This document shows positions 8,914 to 18,435 of a DNA stretch of 64,000 nucleotides, in pieces. A model generated the notes under the pieces. It was given only the letters and a program-made list of their open reading frames with translations. It did no database searches and was not told the DNA's origin. The position numbers and the translations under genes are program-made. Every line of letters begins with the position of its first letter. Position 1 is the stretch's first letter. The DNA is from Bacteroides salyersiae WAL 10018 = DSM 18765 = JCM 12988 (GTDB lineage Bacteria; Bacteroidota; Bacteroidia; Bacteroidales; Bacteroidaceae): positions 184,744 through 248,743 of the forward strand of contig NZ_KB905466.1 in NCBI RefSeq assembly GCF_000381365.1, given 5' to 3'.

Positions 8914-10548
8914 TCATTTATACCCCGGATTCTGAATCAGATTCGGATTCATACGTCTTACCTTATCGGGAATCGGAAATACGGTAGTATACCCATTTCC
9001 CTCATCCGGCAGTTGTGGCCGGCTGCTATATGCACGGGTAAACAAGTCGAATCTGATAAGATCTTGCCGTCTCCAACCCTCCCAGGCAAATTCTAATTGT
9101 CTTTCGGCAAGCAAATTTTCCAAAGTAGCTTCACGATACGAAGCGCCCACTCGGGAACGAACCCGGTTCAATTCTTCATCGCCCGCTCCACCGTTGCGGA
9201 TTTTTGCTTCACTCTTCATCAGGAGCACATCGGCATAGCGATAAAGTACGATATCATTTTCCATCAGTTTACCGTCTTTCGTGGCCGTTTCATCCACTTC
9301 ATATTTCTTCATACGGGCTCCTGCCGTTTTTTCATATGGGGTGTCGGATATATCTAAAGCAGCTTCCCAAGGCAGATACTCAAGTACCGTGCCATCGTCC
9401 AATCGGACTACATTCCCTTTCAAATCGTATACAATACCGGCAAAATAACAAATATCAAAACGGGGATCGACCTCCGCAGTGCCATACCCAAAAGTGCGCA
9501 ACGCCTCGATGGTTGCACTGGAGCCATTCTCGCCGCTCAGTCCGTAGGCTTTGGCATGATTGTAATGGCGGGAACGGAAAAGATATTGCATTTGGTTAGT
9601 ATACAGGTTTTTATTCATTGGAATAATAAATATATTCTCGGCCGACGACTCATTGAAAACTGCGAAGTTCATCTTATAGTCTTCTTCAAGACGATATCCG
9701 AATTTCGTAATAGAATCACAGTAGGCTTCCACTGTCTGCCAGGCATTCAAACGCTTTCCGTCAACAGTAAAATAAAGTTCCCGTCCATCCGGACGTACTC
9801 CGTCCGTCCAGTCATTATCAGCATATACCTCTGCATTCAAAGCCAATTTTGCTAAAAGGAAATAGACAACCGGACGGGTAATACGTCCATAATAAGTGCC
9901 GGGTAAATTGCTATGAGCCGTACTCAACTCCGGAGCTGACTCTTGTAATTCCTGTACCACGAAATCATACACTTCCCTGCGGCTCTTCTGCGTCACCTCT
10001 TTCATCGACGTGGAAGAAGAAAGAACCAAAGGGACATTTCCAAACAGATCTATCAGATGATAATAATACAGTGCCCGTAATGCACGCACCTCAGCCCGAT
10101 AAGCCGCCAACTCCTTATCAGTGTGAGTCTCAGCGTAAAGATCAATTCGCTCCAAAGACTTATTGCTGAGTACTACTACCTTATACAGATACTCCCAAGT
10201 TGCCTGTATGGCATCATTATTGACACCCCAATCATGCAAATAAAGTCCTTGCCAGAAACCACCGTCATACCAGTCACCTCCCCGAGTCGGCATAATGGCC
10301 TCATCGGTAGTGAAAGTGTTCAGATCGTAAATACCACGGCCGGTTCCCTGCAGCCCTTGACTGTCGCTATAACCGCCTATATGGTTATATAGAGAGGCTA
10401 CCGCGTTCAGATAGAGCTCCGAAAGGTTCCGATAGGCTTCTTCCTCACCTATTCTATCCCGGGGATTTTCCCGGAGAAAGTCATCACAGGATATTTGTGA
10501 CAATGACAACAACAAAAAATATAGTGCATAAATAAATGAACGTTTCAT
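8914..10548 (-). CDS. nanU: SusD-like sialic acid/glycan-binding outer membrane lipoprotein (NanU)
   Basis: The 544-residue protein has a lipoprotein signal (lipobox LSQISC, Cys near residue 21) followed by acidic residues (CDDFLREN), consistent with surface export. It then shows the SusD/RagB pattern: an N-terminal TPR-like region with DLFGNVPLV and a C-terminal AEVKIRNGGA-like helix, ending with the RQLEFAWEGWRRQDLIRF block typical of the family. Such proteins bind glycan and form a lid over their SusC partner. The SusC-like gene is 14 bp upstream in the same direction. Position in a nan locus makes sialic acid or sialylated oligosaccharide the likely ligand, as established for NanU of B. 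fragilis-type loci. Confidence 0.9.
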   Translation of the reverse strand: MKRSFIYALYFLLLSLSQISCDDFLRENPRDRIGEEEAYRNLSELYLNAVASLYNHIGGYSDSQGLQGTGRGIYDLNTFTTDEAIMPTRGGDWYDGGFWQGLYLHDWGVNNDAIQATWEYLYKVVVLSNKSLERIDLYAETHTDKELAAYRAEVRALRALYYYHLIDLFGNVPLVLSSSTSMKEVTQKSRREVYDFVVQELQESAPELSTAHSNLPGTYYGRITRPVVYFLLAKLALNAEVYADNDWTDGVRPDGRELYFTVDGKRLNAWQTVEAYCDSITKFGYRLEEDYKMNFAVFNESSAENIFIIPMNKNLYTNQMQYLFRSRHYNHAKAYGLSGENGSSATIEALRTFGYGTAEVDPRFDICYFAGIVYDLKGNVVRLDDGTVLEYLPWEAALDISDTPYEKTAGARMKKYEVDETATKDGKLMENDIVLYRYADVLLMKSEAKIRNGGAGDEELNRVRSRVGASYREATLENLLAERQLEFAWEGWRRQDLIRFDLFTRAYSSRPQLPDEGNGYTTVFPIPDKVRRMNPNLIQNPGYK

Positions 10549-10562
10549 AGTGCAACCTTTCT

Positions 10563-13307
10563 TTAAAAGTTAATACTCAATCCTAATGTATACGTACGTG
10601 CCAACGGATACCCCCGTTTATCATCTACTCCTAATGTGGAATTTACAGTGGAACTGTTGATCATGGGCGACAGTCCGGAATACCCGGTGATGGTAGCCAG
10701 ATTGTTCACCGTCAGTGCCAGGCGAAGCGACTGGATATACTTCCGGCTCTTACCCAATGGCACATCCCAGCCGATAGTCAGATAATCAAAATTGATATAA
10801 TCTCCCTTTTCCAACCAATAATCGGTAGCAGTCTGGTCCTTGATGTTCCGTCGGGGAGCCTCTTCCATAACGTTATAATCGGGAAAAATATTCATATTCA
10901 TGTAAGTAAGCGAGGTGCCGTTGTAGATTTTATGCCCGAAAGCGCCATTGACCTGCAACGAAACGTCAAACCGTTTATAGCGAAAGCTAATATTGGAGCC
11001 CAACAACGTTTTAGGCACCGCCTGCCCGGCCACATAGCGGTCTTCGCCATCTTCAAGACTGACTCCGCCACCATTCAGATCAGCAATACCATAGGTATAT
11101 CCACCGTTGCCGTCGGAAACGAGTCCACTGGAATGAGGAAGATAAAAGACACCCAAAGGCTGGCCTACTATCTGATAAACAATATGATTGTATCCGCCGT
11201 GAAAGCCGGCTCCGTCAAGACTCGCCAGACTCTTATACTCCGGCGCCGAAATATTCTCTCCATTGTAATCGCCGCTCAAGGATAGCAATTTGTTTCTTTG
11301 GAAAGTAATATTGGCATTGATGTTCAGTTCCATATCCCGGGTTTTAAGCGGAGTGATGCCGATGGCTATTTCAGTACCGCTATTGCGCATGGAGCCGATA
11401 TTGGCCAGCAATGTATTGTAGGCAAATGGCGGGACGCTGACATTGTACAGATAAAGCATGTCGGTCGTTTTAGAATTGTAGTAGTTGATAGAGAACAACA
11501 GGCGGTTCCCAAACATCCCCAAGTCTGCTCCGGCATTAAAAGTGTGCTTCACTTCCCATTTCAAATCAGGGTTTATATTCTGCATCTCGCCCAATGTGAC
11601 TACGGCAGAATTTCCCACAGGTACTACTCCGTTGGGGCGAACCAATCTCAAAGTGGTGTAAGAATCTATTCCATTCTGATTGCCGGCCAATCCGTAACCC
11701 ACACGAAGTTTCAGATTATCCACCAAAGGAATGCGTTTCATAAACTTCTCCTCACTCACCGCCCATGCCGCCGAGACAGATGGGAAAAAGCCCCATTTAT
11801 GATTATTACCAAACTTGGAAGAGGCGTCCGTACGGGCATTGACCGTAAGAATATAACGGTCGGCATAAGTGTAGTTGAAACGCCCCATAAAAGAAGCCAA
11901 GTGTGGCTCTTCATAATAAGAATTCGTCCCCTCCCAAAGCCGGACAGCTCCTGCCTGAAGATTGTCATAGCCGAAAAGATCGGTACTGAAATTAGTGACT
12001 GTGGTGTAATATCCGGTATATGTCTCCTTTTGAAGCTCTGCCAACGCCAACACATCAAAGTAGTGTTTCCGCCAATTCTTCTTATAGGTCAGCATCAGAT
12101 TACCCAAAAGCGACTCCATCTTTTGGGTTCCTTTATAGGCTTGCCCATGTGCCCATACCGAAGTAGGAAGATACTGGGAGTTCTCTACTATATTATAAGT
12201 ATAAGACCCGAACATGACGAGTTTCAGTTCATCAAGCAGGTTAAATGTCAGCTTCGCATGGGTGCTGATGTGAGACGTTGCATCATGGTCCTTCACTTCC
12301 ATCCATGCCAGAGGATTGGTTATCTGGCTGGCATTGGTGATTTGATCCCAGGAACCCGTCTCCGTATTCTTATGATTCGGAAAAGTAGGATTAAAGGTAG
12401 CTGCCGAATAAAAAGTCTTCTGATAATCGAAAAGATTGTGATTTTTCTGTACCGAACCGAACATACCCAACTCGCAACGGATAAAATCACCGAAGATTTT
12501 CTGTGTCATATTCATATTGGACGTGAAATTCTTCATATCCTCATTCAAGATCACTCCTTGCCGGTCAACATACCCTAAAGAGACACGATAATTGGAAGCA
12601 TCGGAACCACCATAAAAGGCAATATGATGATTTTGCTGGAAGCCGGTCTGTTCAATCTCCTTTTGAAAGTCCGTATTATTTCCCAAATCGAGAATGGAAA
12701 TGCCCTGCTCAGCTGCTACTTGACGGAAAGCACCTGCCGGAAGCATTTTAAGATTCTTATAGACAGTGGCTATACCAAAACTACCGTTATAGCTGATCCG
12801 ATTTTTGCCGCTAACGCCCTTTTTAGTGGTGACTTCAATCACTCCGGAAGCTCCGCGAGATCCATACTGGGCAGTTTCGGAAGCATCCTTCAAAATGGTG
12901 AAACTCTCAATATCAGTGGGATAGATAGACGAAAGCATATTCAGATCACCGAACACGCCGTCTACAATAATCAAAGGATCGTTGCCACTGGTAAGCGAGG
13001 TCGTTCCGCGCAGGCGGACGGCATCCAAAGTGGCCGTACCGTTTGTTCCTTTTTGTATGGTAAGTCCGGGAACACGTCCGCGAATAGCATCGAGAGGATT
13101 CAGTATCTGATCGCGGTTCATCTGTAACTCGGTGATTTTTTCCACAGAACCGGAAAGGTTCTTAATGTTGCCGGTGGCATATCCTACAGTAATCAAAGAG
13201 TCGAGAGGAACGGCCGACGGCTTCTGAGAAAAGCCATCCAATGACATTGCCAACAGAGAAAAACAGAATGAGACAGTCTGAAGAAAGATGAGTCGGTGTT
13301 GTTTCAT
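10563..13307 (-). CDS. nanO: SusC-like TonB-dependent outer membrane transporter (NanO)
   Basis: This 914-residue receptor has a signal peptide, a plug domain starting near SVEKITELQ and the SusC signature around LRGTTSLTSGNDPLIIVDG. A long beta-barrel follows, ending in an aromatic C-terminus (LGLSINF). It is shorter than typical SusC proteins because the usual N-terminal carboxypeptidase-like domain is absent: the plug begins about 50 residues in. It should import sialic acid or sialo-oligosaccharides across the outer membrane with NanU. A strong terminator-like hairpin separates it from the upstream esterase gene, and an AT-rich hairpin ends one base before its ATG, so its expression seems to be tuned separately from the rest of the locus. 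Confidence 0.92.
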   Translation of the reverse strand: MKQHRLIFLQTVSFCFSLLAMSLDGFSQKPSAVPLDSLITVGYATGNIKNLSGSVEKITELQMNRDQILNPLDAIRGRVPGLTIQKGTNGTATLDAVRLRGTTSLTSGNDPLIIVDGVFGDLNMLSSIYPTDIESFTILKDASETAQYGSRGASGVIEVTTKKGVSGKNRISYNGSFGIATVYKNLKMLPAGAFRQVAAEQGISILDLGNNTDFQKEIEQTGFQQNHHIAFYGGSDASNYRVSLGYVDRQGVILNEDMKNFTSNMNMTQKIFGDFIRCELGMFGSVQKNHNLFDYQKTFYSAATFNPTFPNHKNTETGSWDQITNASQITNPLAWMEVKDHDATSHISTHAKLTFNLLDELKLVMFGSYTYNIVENSQYLPTSVWAHGQAYKGTQKMESLLGNLMLTYKKNWRKHYFDVLALAELQKETYTGYYTTVTNFSTDLFGYDNLQAGAVRLWEGTNSYYEEPHLASFMGRFNYTYADRYILTVNARTDASSKFGNNHKWGFFPSVSAAWAVSEEKFMKRIPLVDNLKLRVGYGLAGNQNGIDSYTTLRLVRPNGVVPVGNSAVVTLGEMQNINPDLKWEVKHTFNAGADLGMFGNRLLFSINYYNSKTTDMLYLYNVSVPPFAYNTLLANIGSMRNSGTEIAIGITPLKTRDMELNINANITFQRNKLLSLSGDYNGENISAPEYKSLASLDGAGFHGGYNHIVYQIVGQPLGVFYLPHSSGLVSDGNGGYTYGIADLNGGGVSLEDGEDRYVAGQAVPKTLLGSNISFRYKRFDVSLQVNGAFGHKIYNGTSLTYMNMNIFPDYNVMEEAPRRNIKDQTATDYWLEKGDYINFDYLTIGWDVPLGKSRKYIQSLRLALTVNNLATITGYSGLSPMINSSTVNSTLGVDDKRGYPLARTYTLGLSINF

Positions 13308-13308
13308 G

Positions 13309-13338
13309 TTATCTTTATATTAAGGAATATAAAGATAA
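13309..13338 (-). promoter_or_regulatory. Start-codon-proximal RNA hairpin of nanO
   Basis: TTATCTTTATATT (13309-13321) and AATATAAAGATAA (13326-13338) form a perfect 13-bp stem with a 4-nt loop. In the mRNA the stem ends one base before the nanO ATG (13305-13307), so it would occlude ribosome loading. The role is inferred. Confidence 0.6.
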
Positions 13339-13352
13339 AACAAAAAAAGACT

Positions 13353-13400
13353 AAAAGCTGTTCTCCGGATACGGTCTTTTTTATCCGGAGAACAGCTTTT
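13353..13400 (-). terminator. Strong intra-locus terminator between the O-acetylesterase gene and nanO
   Basis: A 19-bp perfect stem (13353-13371 with 13382-13400, core GTTCTCCGGATA) is followed on the minus strand by a T-rich tract (GTCTTTTTTTG). It begins 1 bp after the esterase stop codon. It should end or attenuate nan transcripts before nanOU. Confidence 0.75.
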
Positions 13401-13401
13401 T

Positions 13402-15465
13402 TTAGCGGGAACGGAAAGTAGAAGCCGGCAAGCTCTGAGAGTTTACCAGATTTGCCCGGGTAAACGGCCGCCAGGCATAACGGACATGGCATGGATGTTT
13501 CACCCGGTCACTGTATACCTTCACCTGGTTTCCCACAACTTCGGCTTTAGCCGGATAATATACCCCTTCCGTCTCGGCTATTTCAAATTCCCTGATTGGC
13601 CTCCCGTCAGCCGTATGCAATCCGTCGGCATAATCAAAACTCACATAAGCCGCATCCTCCCGGAAATCCACACTACGAAACAAAGGTCCCGACGGAACAA
13701 CCTGTTTCTTATCATAAGTACGGTTTAATGCCCAATGTGCCAACCGTTCGCCTATGGGACGTTTATTCTTTGGATGTACATCCAGTGAATCGCCATAATC
13801 GCTCGAAACCGCCATTCCCGTATGAGGAATCGCATCCATCAGCCTTCGTTGGCTATCGCGAAACCAAGGCCATGACGGCCTGTCGATAGAAGACAACTGT
13901 ACATAGTAAAAAGGCAAATCCGGATCATTCCAGTTCTCACGCCAGCTACCGACCAACAAACGGAACAGTTTCTCATGTGCCTCATAATTATGGGCATTCG
14001 ATTCTCCCTGATACCAGATAACCCCTTTTATGGGATACCTATCCAACGGCACTATTCCCGACTCAAACAAATAGCAAGGTTCATAGGGATGGCGCTGTAA
14101 TTTATCAGTTGTCAGCTTAATATTCAAAGCCGCACGCCCGTGTACCCACTTCTGAACAAAATCATTCTTCAGCCAATCGCGCATAATAGCCGGAAATTCA
14201 TATTCCAAAGCTTTACGACCTACCCAAGCTTCCGTAGGCGAACCGCCGATAGCATTGCAAATCAACCCTACAGGAACCTGCAAGCTGTCTTGCAGCATCT
14301 TCCCAAAATAATAGGCAACGGCTGAAAAATCCGCCACCGTCTTCGGGGAACATTCCACCCATTCGGTATTTGCATAATATTGCAAATGATTCAGTGAATC
14401 CAGCACGGAAGCATCCCATTTTACTGCATTCGTACGCCAACGGGCTTTCATATCGAACAAACGAATGCCCGCATTCCCACTCTGTGGAATATCGACCTTG
14501 CCATCCACCCCCTCCTTCATCATGAATTCCATATTGGACTGTCCGGAACAAAGCCAGACTTCTCCTACCAGCACATTCTCAAAATGCAACCGGCGCTTTC
14601 CGGTAGAGACGGTCAGAGCATGAGGGCCTCCCGGTTGTAGCGGTTTCAAGCATATAGCCCATTTACCGTTTGCACCTGCTTTCGTACTTTCTGTCTGTCC
14701 GGCGATACTGACGGTGACTTTTTCACCGGCATCGGCCACACCATGAATATCCAACGGACATCCACATTGTAACACCATGTTATCACTGTATATTTCGGAC
14801 AAACGCAGACCGCCGTAATCTCCGGTAATGGCAGAATACACAACTCCCGCTAAAATACCCGCTCCCTCTACCGTAGGATGTACTGCATCCGGTAACATGA
14901 AAGGATAACGATAAAGCGGTTCATGAAAATCAATCAACTGTACATTGGCGTATCTTGCAACGGTCTCAATGGCTTGTTGTATCTCTCCATGCCAGTCACG
15001 CGTACCGGACTCAAAACGCGGATGACGATCGGCAATAGGAGTCATCCGTGCCACCAAAATCCGTACATCAGGGTTTACTACACGAAAAGAGTCGATCAGT
15101 GCCAGATAATCCCTGACAAAAAAATCCCGATAGTCGGGCCAGTTTCTCGGATCCGTATCATTAATGCCCAAATGAATGACAACGATGTCTCCGGCAAAAG
15201 CCAGCGCCTTTTGAAACTCTTCCTGCTTCATATAAGGACGGTGACCTTTATTCAGCAAAGTCGCTCCGGATTTTCCAAAATTTCCAACGGTATACCCCTC
15301 ACCCAGCATACGTTGTAACTGGGCAGGATACGAATCTCTTTCCCTGTTTTCAATCGTATAGCCATACGTAATGCTATTTCCTACACAGGCAATCTTTACA
15401 GGTGCTTTGGCCGATACCCCCAAACACAGCAAGAGACATAAGGCTCCTAAGAATATCTTTTTCAT
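13402..15465 (-). CDS. nanS: Sialate O-acetylesterase (two-domain SGNH + SASA)
   Basis: I place the start at the ATG of MKKIFLGALCLL (15463-15465) because it begins a clean signal peptide; the frame extends 12 codons further. The 687-residue product has an N-terminal GDSL/SGNH hydrolase domain (CVGNSITYGYT, then LGINDTD, and DAVHPT as the Asp-His block). A second esterase domain of the sialate acetylesterase (SASA/DUF303) type follows, with CSGQSNMEF, YQGESNAHN and a late DSLDVHPKNK. Such enzymes remove O-acetyl groups from sialic acids so that sialidase and aldolase can act; the B. fragilis homologue is known as EstA/NanS. Its ATG overlaps the TGA of the upstream SGNH gene by 4 bp. Confidence 0.88.
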   Translation of the reverse strand: MKKIFLGALCLLLCLGVSAKAPVKIACVGNSITYGYTIENRERDSYPAQLQRMLGEGYTVGNFGKSGATLLNKGHRPYMKQEEFQKALAFAGDIVVIHLGINDTDPRNWPDYRDFFVRDYLALIDSFRVVNPDVRILVARMTPIADRHPRFESGTRDWHGEIQQAIETVARYANVQLIDFHEPLYRYPFMLPDAVHPTVEGAGILAGVVYSAITGDYGGLRLSEIYSDNMVLQCGCPLDIHGVADAGEKVTVSIAGQTESTKAGANGKWAICLKPLQPGGPHALTVSTGKRRLHFENVLVGEVWLCSGQSNMEFMMKEGVDGKVDIPQSGNAGIRLFDMKARWRTNAVKWDASVLDSLNHLQYYANTEWVECSPKTVADFSAVAYYFGKMLQDSLQVPVGLICNAIGGSPTEAWVGRKALEYEFPAIMRDWLKNDFVQKWVHGRAALNIKLTTDKLQRHPYEPCYLFESGIVPLDRYPIKGVIWYQGESNAHNYEAHEKLFRLLVGSWRENWNDPDLPFYYVQLSSIDRPSWPWFRDSQRRLMDAIPHTGMAVSSDYGDSLDVHPKNKRPIGERLAHWALNRTYDKKQVVPSGPLFRSVDFREDAAYVSFDYADGLHTADGRPIREFEIAETEGVYYPAKAEVVGNQVKVYSDRVKHPCHVRYAWRPFTRANLVNSQSLPASTFRSR

Positions 15466-16130
15466 TTCTTCGAAATATAAGGTTTCACAATCTCTACCCA
15501 TTTCAAATAACCTTTCCCCAAAAGATGGAGACCGTCATTGGTATATTCAATATTCATCTTACCCGTCTTTGAGTCTACAAAGTGGGAATAAAGATCGATA
15601 TATGTCAGTTTTTCCTTCTCCGCCAGCCGGATTAATCCTTCATTTATCTTCGCCACTTCTTCCCAATGTGCCGTATGCCCTTTGAACATATTATAATGAT
15701 CGCTTACCGGAAGCACACTTTGTAAATATAACCTTGTTTTAGGGGAATCTTTTTTTATTTTAGCAGCAATCATCCCGATATATCCGACAATGGTATCCGC
15801 CGAAGTCCCCCGGCTCACATCATTGATACCGATCAACAAAAAGATCTTTGCCGGCTTTCCTTTTAAAACGGCATCCAGACGATCATAGACCCCCATACAG
15901 ATATCCCCGCTGATCCCCCTGTTCTTGACATGCTTATTACTGAACAGTTCCGACCATTCCGCTCCATTCGTAATGCTGTTTCCTAAAAAGATAATGTCTT
16001 TCGAAGTGACCGGAAGTTCTTCAAATAAAGTTGCCCGTTGATAATAGAACGTTGAATATTTCCGCTCCTGAGCATTGCCTGCCATCGATACAAGCAACAA
16101 TAAAATAAAAATCCATTTGTGCGTCATCAT
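15462..16130 (-). CDS. Secreted SGNH/GDSL esterase
   Basis: The 222-residue protein has a signal peptide (ending MAGNAQ) and one SGNH hydrolase domain. Visible blocks are IIFLGNSITNGAEW (block I with the nucleophile Ser), RGISGD (block II Gly), LLIGINDVSRG (block III Asn) and NDGLHLLGKGY (block V Asp-His). The gene lies between nanM and the two-domain O-acetylesterase with short gaps and a 4-bp overlap, so it belongs to the same operon. It probably removes acetyl or other acyl groups from the same glycans. Its exact specificity cannot be read from sequence. Confidence 0.82.
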   Translation of the reverse strand: MMTHKWIFILLLLVSMAGNAQERKYSTFYYQRATLFEELPVTSKDIIFLGNSITNGAEWSELFSNKHVKNRGISGDICMGVYDRLDAVLKGKPAKIFLLIGINDVSRGTSADTIVGYIGMIAAKIKKDSPKTRLYLQSVLPVSDHYNMFKGHTAHWEEVAKINEGLIRLAEKEKLTYIDLYSHFVDSKTGKMNIEYTNDGLHLLGKGYLKWVEIVKPYISKK

Positions 16131-16144
16131 ATGCTTTAATCATT

Positions 16145-17290
16145 TTACTTGATTGTAATTCTGCTGATTTCTGCGGTACGAATACCCGGTTTCAGTTCGC
16201 CTCCTACAATAAATAATTGCTGTCCTTTCCCTAATAAAGCAGCACCGGCCCGTGCCAGGCAAGCAGATTCCTCCCATTCCTCCCAATGGTTCCGGCGGGT
16301 ATTGTATGCCATCAACCGGCCATTAAACCGATACCAAGCAACGGGTTGCAGCAAATAATCTTCTTTTGCAATTCGCTTATAATCACCACTGATAGCATCC
16401 AGAAAAATATCTTTATCCACTCCACCTGTACATAGAATAATACTATCCGACCAAACGCAGGAAGTTCCTCCGGTCAAAGTAAGCGGCTCTCCTGTTTCTG
16501 CAACGGCAGGCGCCGGTACCGGTTCCCATTGTTCTTGTAAAGGCAGATACCGGTAACCATCAGTAGCTACACTGGCTTCGCCCCCATTCTGTGAAGGACA
16601 AAAGCCTCCCCACAGATACAACATACCATCTTGTACGGCACAAACTGGCTGTACACGTGCAGCACCCGGAAATGGAACTTCTTCTTTCCAACCGAGCTCC
16701 GGTTCATTGAGATTTAAAGACAACATCGAAGTAGAAGGAGATCCATTCCGGTTTCCCCCCGCCACATAAATCGTATTGCCGGATGCAGCACCGGACATAT
16801 TGTCCTGTGCAAAAGGCAACGCTGGCAATGTATCCAAAATAGCCCCGCCATCCTCTGCCAGTTTCAGACGGAATACGGAGGTAAGCCCTCCGTCTGCATT
16901 ATTCCCTCCGATAAGAATCATCTCACCGGACCGTGAGATAGAAACTCCATAGGCTACCGGTGACGGCAATTCTCCAACTTGTTTCCACACGAGCACGGAA
17001 TCTTTCGTTATTTCGGCTGTATATATGCCTTTATAAAAATATTTCGGCCCACCTTCTGCCGCAGATTTCCCTGCAAAATTACAACCTCCGGCCATAACCA
17101 ATTTGTTACCGATAATACCGGCGTAACAAGCAGACACTCCCAACTCATAACCGAATTCCTGATTCGGAAAGCCGGACATCTGCTGCACATGGATATCCTG
17201 CTTCCGGGACGAGTTTTCCCGAACACACGAAGCTGCCAAAAAGAAAAATGGCACAGCACTGCATAACAAAACCTGTCTTACCTTTATCAT
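16145..17290 (-). CDS. nanM: N-acetylneuraminate epimerase/mutarotase, kelch beta-propeller lipoprotein
   Basis: I chose the ATG at 17288-17290, which starts a lipoprotein signal with lipobox LAASC; 14 further codons upstream are open. The 381-residue protein carries kelch-type repeats with the di-glycine pattern (LVMAGGCNFAG, ILIGGNNADGG, IYVAGGNRNG, LYLWGGFC, ILCTGGVD, LFIVGGE), giving a six-bladed propeller like NanM. NanM interconverts sialic acid anomers, speeding release of the form the transporter accepts. The lipid anchor places it outside the cytoplasm. It sits 14 bp upstream of the SGNH esterase gene. The preceding ~290 bp hold a long tandem-repeat hairpin, so it may be translated from a processed transcript. 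Confidence 0.85.
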   Translation of the reverse strand: MIKVRQVLLCSAVPFFFLAASCVRENSSRKQDIHVQQMSGFPNQEFGYELGVSACYAGIIGNKLVMAGGCNFAGKSAAEGGPKYFYKGIYTAEITKDSVLVWKQVGELPSPVAYGVSISRSGEMILIGGNNADGGLTSVFRLKLAEDGGAILDTLPALPFAQDNMSGAASGNTIYVAGGNRNGSPSTSMLSLNLNEPELGWKEEVPFPGAARVQPVCAVQDGMLYLWGGFCPSQNGGEASVATDGYRYLPLQEQWEPVPAPAVAETGEPLTLTGGTSCVWSDSIILCTGGVDKDIFLDAISGDYKRIAKEDYLLQPVAWYRFNGRLMAYNTRRNHWEEWEESACLARAGAALLGKGQQLFIVGGELKPGIRTAEISRITIK

Positions 17291-17367
17291 CGTTTCATCC
17301 TTTTTATTTTTGAAGTAACCCTGTTCAAACATTTATAAAGAGCAGATATGAAAAACCGAATTAATAC

Positions 17368-17571
17368 AGTAGTTAAGTAGTCAAGTAGTTAAGTAGTAAG
17401 TAGTAGATAGTTAATGGAAACACATCAAACAAACTATTTCTACTTAACTACTTACCACCTGACTACCTACTATTTGACTATCTACCACTTACTACTTAAC
17501 TATCTACTACTTGCTACTTGACTATCTACTACTTGCTACTTAACTACTTGACTACTTAACTACTTAATTAT
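17368..17571. repeat. Long imperfect inverted tandem-repeat element (copy 1) inside the nan locus
   Basis: A left arm of AGTAGTTAAGTAGTCAAGTAG-like units (17368-17413) faces a longer right arm of CTACTTAACTACTTG-like units (about 17440-17566). The arms flank a short core containing GAAACACATCAAACAA. It fills most of the 291-bp gap between nanM and the creatininase-like gene. It would form a long stem in the nan transcript. A related copy lies at 23832-23968. Confidence 0.85.
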
Positions 17572-17581
17572 TGCATATAAA

Positions 17582-18349
17582 TCATTCCGGGCAATATACC
17601 GCTTCCCGGGCAAGTTCGGAAAACAACTTTGCATATTTTTCCGCAACGGCTTCTGCATATCTTTTTCCTTTTTCTGCCGTAGCCAGTTTAGGGTTTCCGA
17701 TCCCCGTATCATCAGACACTTTCTGCCAGTCACGTGGGATCCACGCAACCTTTTCTTGTAAAGACTTTATAGCAAACGGCTTGTACCGGCCCTCACCGGC
17801 TTCCTCCAGATTTACCAATTCAGGATGATAATGCATCATTACGGAAGTCTCCAACTCATCGGCATGATCTCCCGGCTGATCAAAATAATCTTTTGCAGGA
17901 AGCACTGTAAACCACTCACTGCAAGCAATCAGAAAATCGGGATAATCCATTGACAGGTCACGGATCATATTCTTAAAATTGTTTCCTCCATGTCCGTTTA
18001 CAATAACCATTTTACGGATACCTTGCGTATGAAGCGAAGCTACAATGTCCGTAAGGATTGCTTTCTGTGTTTCATACCGGGCATGTATACAAAACGGCAG
18101 TTCGCGCTGTCCGGGGTTTTGTGATCCCATCGTCACAGGAGGCATCACCATACAACGTACACCATATTCTTTTTTAGCCCGTTCTGCCGCATCGACTGCA
18201 ATCGAATGAGATAATATGCAATCCGTCAAATAAGGTAAATGCAAATTATGGGGCTCAGTAGCTCCCCAAGGAAGAATTACTAAATCGTAATCCAAATCTT
18301 TCGTCTTTCCGTAGCATGATACGGATAAATCAATTTCTTTATTCATCAC
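17582..18349 (-). CDS. Creatininase-family amidohydrolase in nan locus
   Basis: The 255-residue cytoplasmic protein matches the creatininase family. LPWGATEPHNLHLPY near residues 25-39 corresponds to the metal-binding E-x-H...H-L-P block. MVIVNGHGGNNF near 113-124 is the family NGHGGN signature. HADELETSVMMHYHP near 165-179 supplies the metal-ligand Glu/His. The family includes creatinine and other small cyclic or secondary amide hydrolases. No sialic acid step needing this enzyme is part of the canonical pathway, so its job here (for example opening a lactam or removing an N-acyl variant) is unknown. It lies between the hexosaminidase gene (86 bp upstream) and nanM, inside the operon. Confidence 0.8.
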   Translation of the reverse strand: MMNKEIDLSVSCYGKTKDLDYDLVILPWGATEPHNLHLPYLTDCILSHSIAVDAAERAKKEYGVRCMVMPPVTMGSQNPGQRELPFCIHARYETQKAILTDIVASLHTQGIRKMVIVNGHGGNNFKNMIRDLSMDYPDFLIACSEWFTVLPAKDYFDQPGDHADELETSVMMHYHPELVNLEEAGEGRYKPFAIKSLQEKVAWIPRDWQKVSDDTGIGNPKLATAEKGKRYAEAVAEKYAKLFSELAREAVYCPE

Positions 18350-18435
18350 TATCGTTATTATCAGATAAATCTCTTCTACCGAATCCTGAATGAGGAGATA
18401 ATCCTCTTTTTCTTATGAAATTTCCGGAATCGTTC

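Noticed and set aside
11298..12578. Long plus-strand frame (426 codons) inside nanO
   Set aside because: It is the antisense shadow of the SusC-like gene; it shows no recognisable domain and has no promoter.
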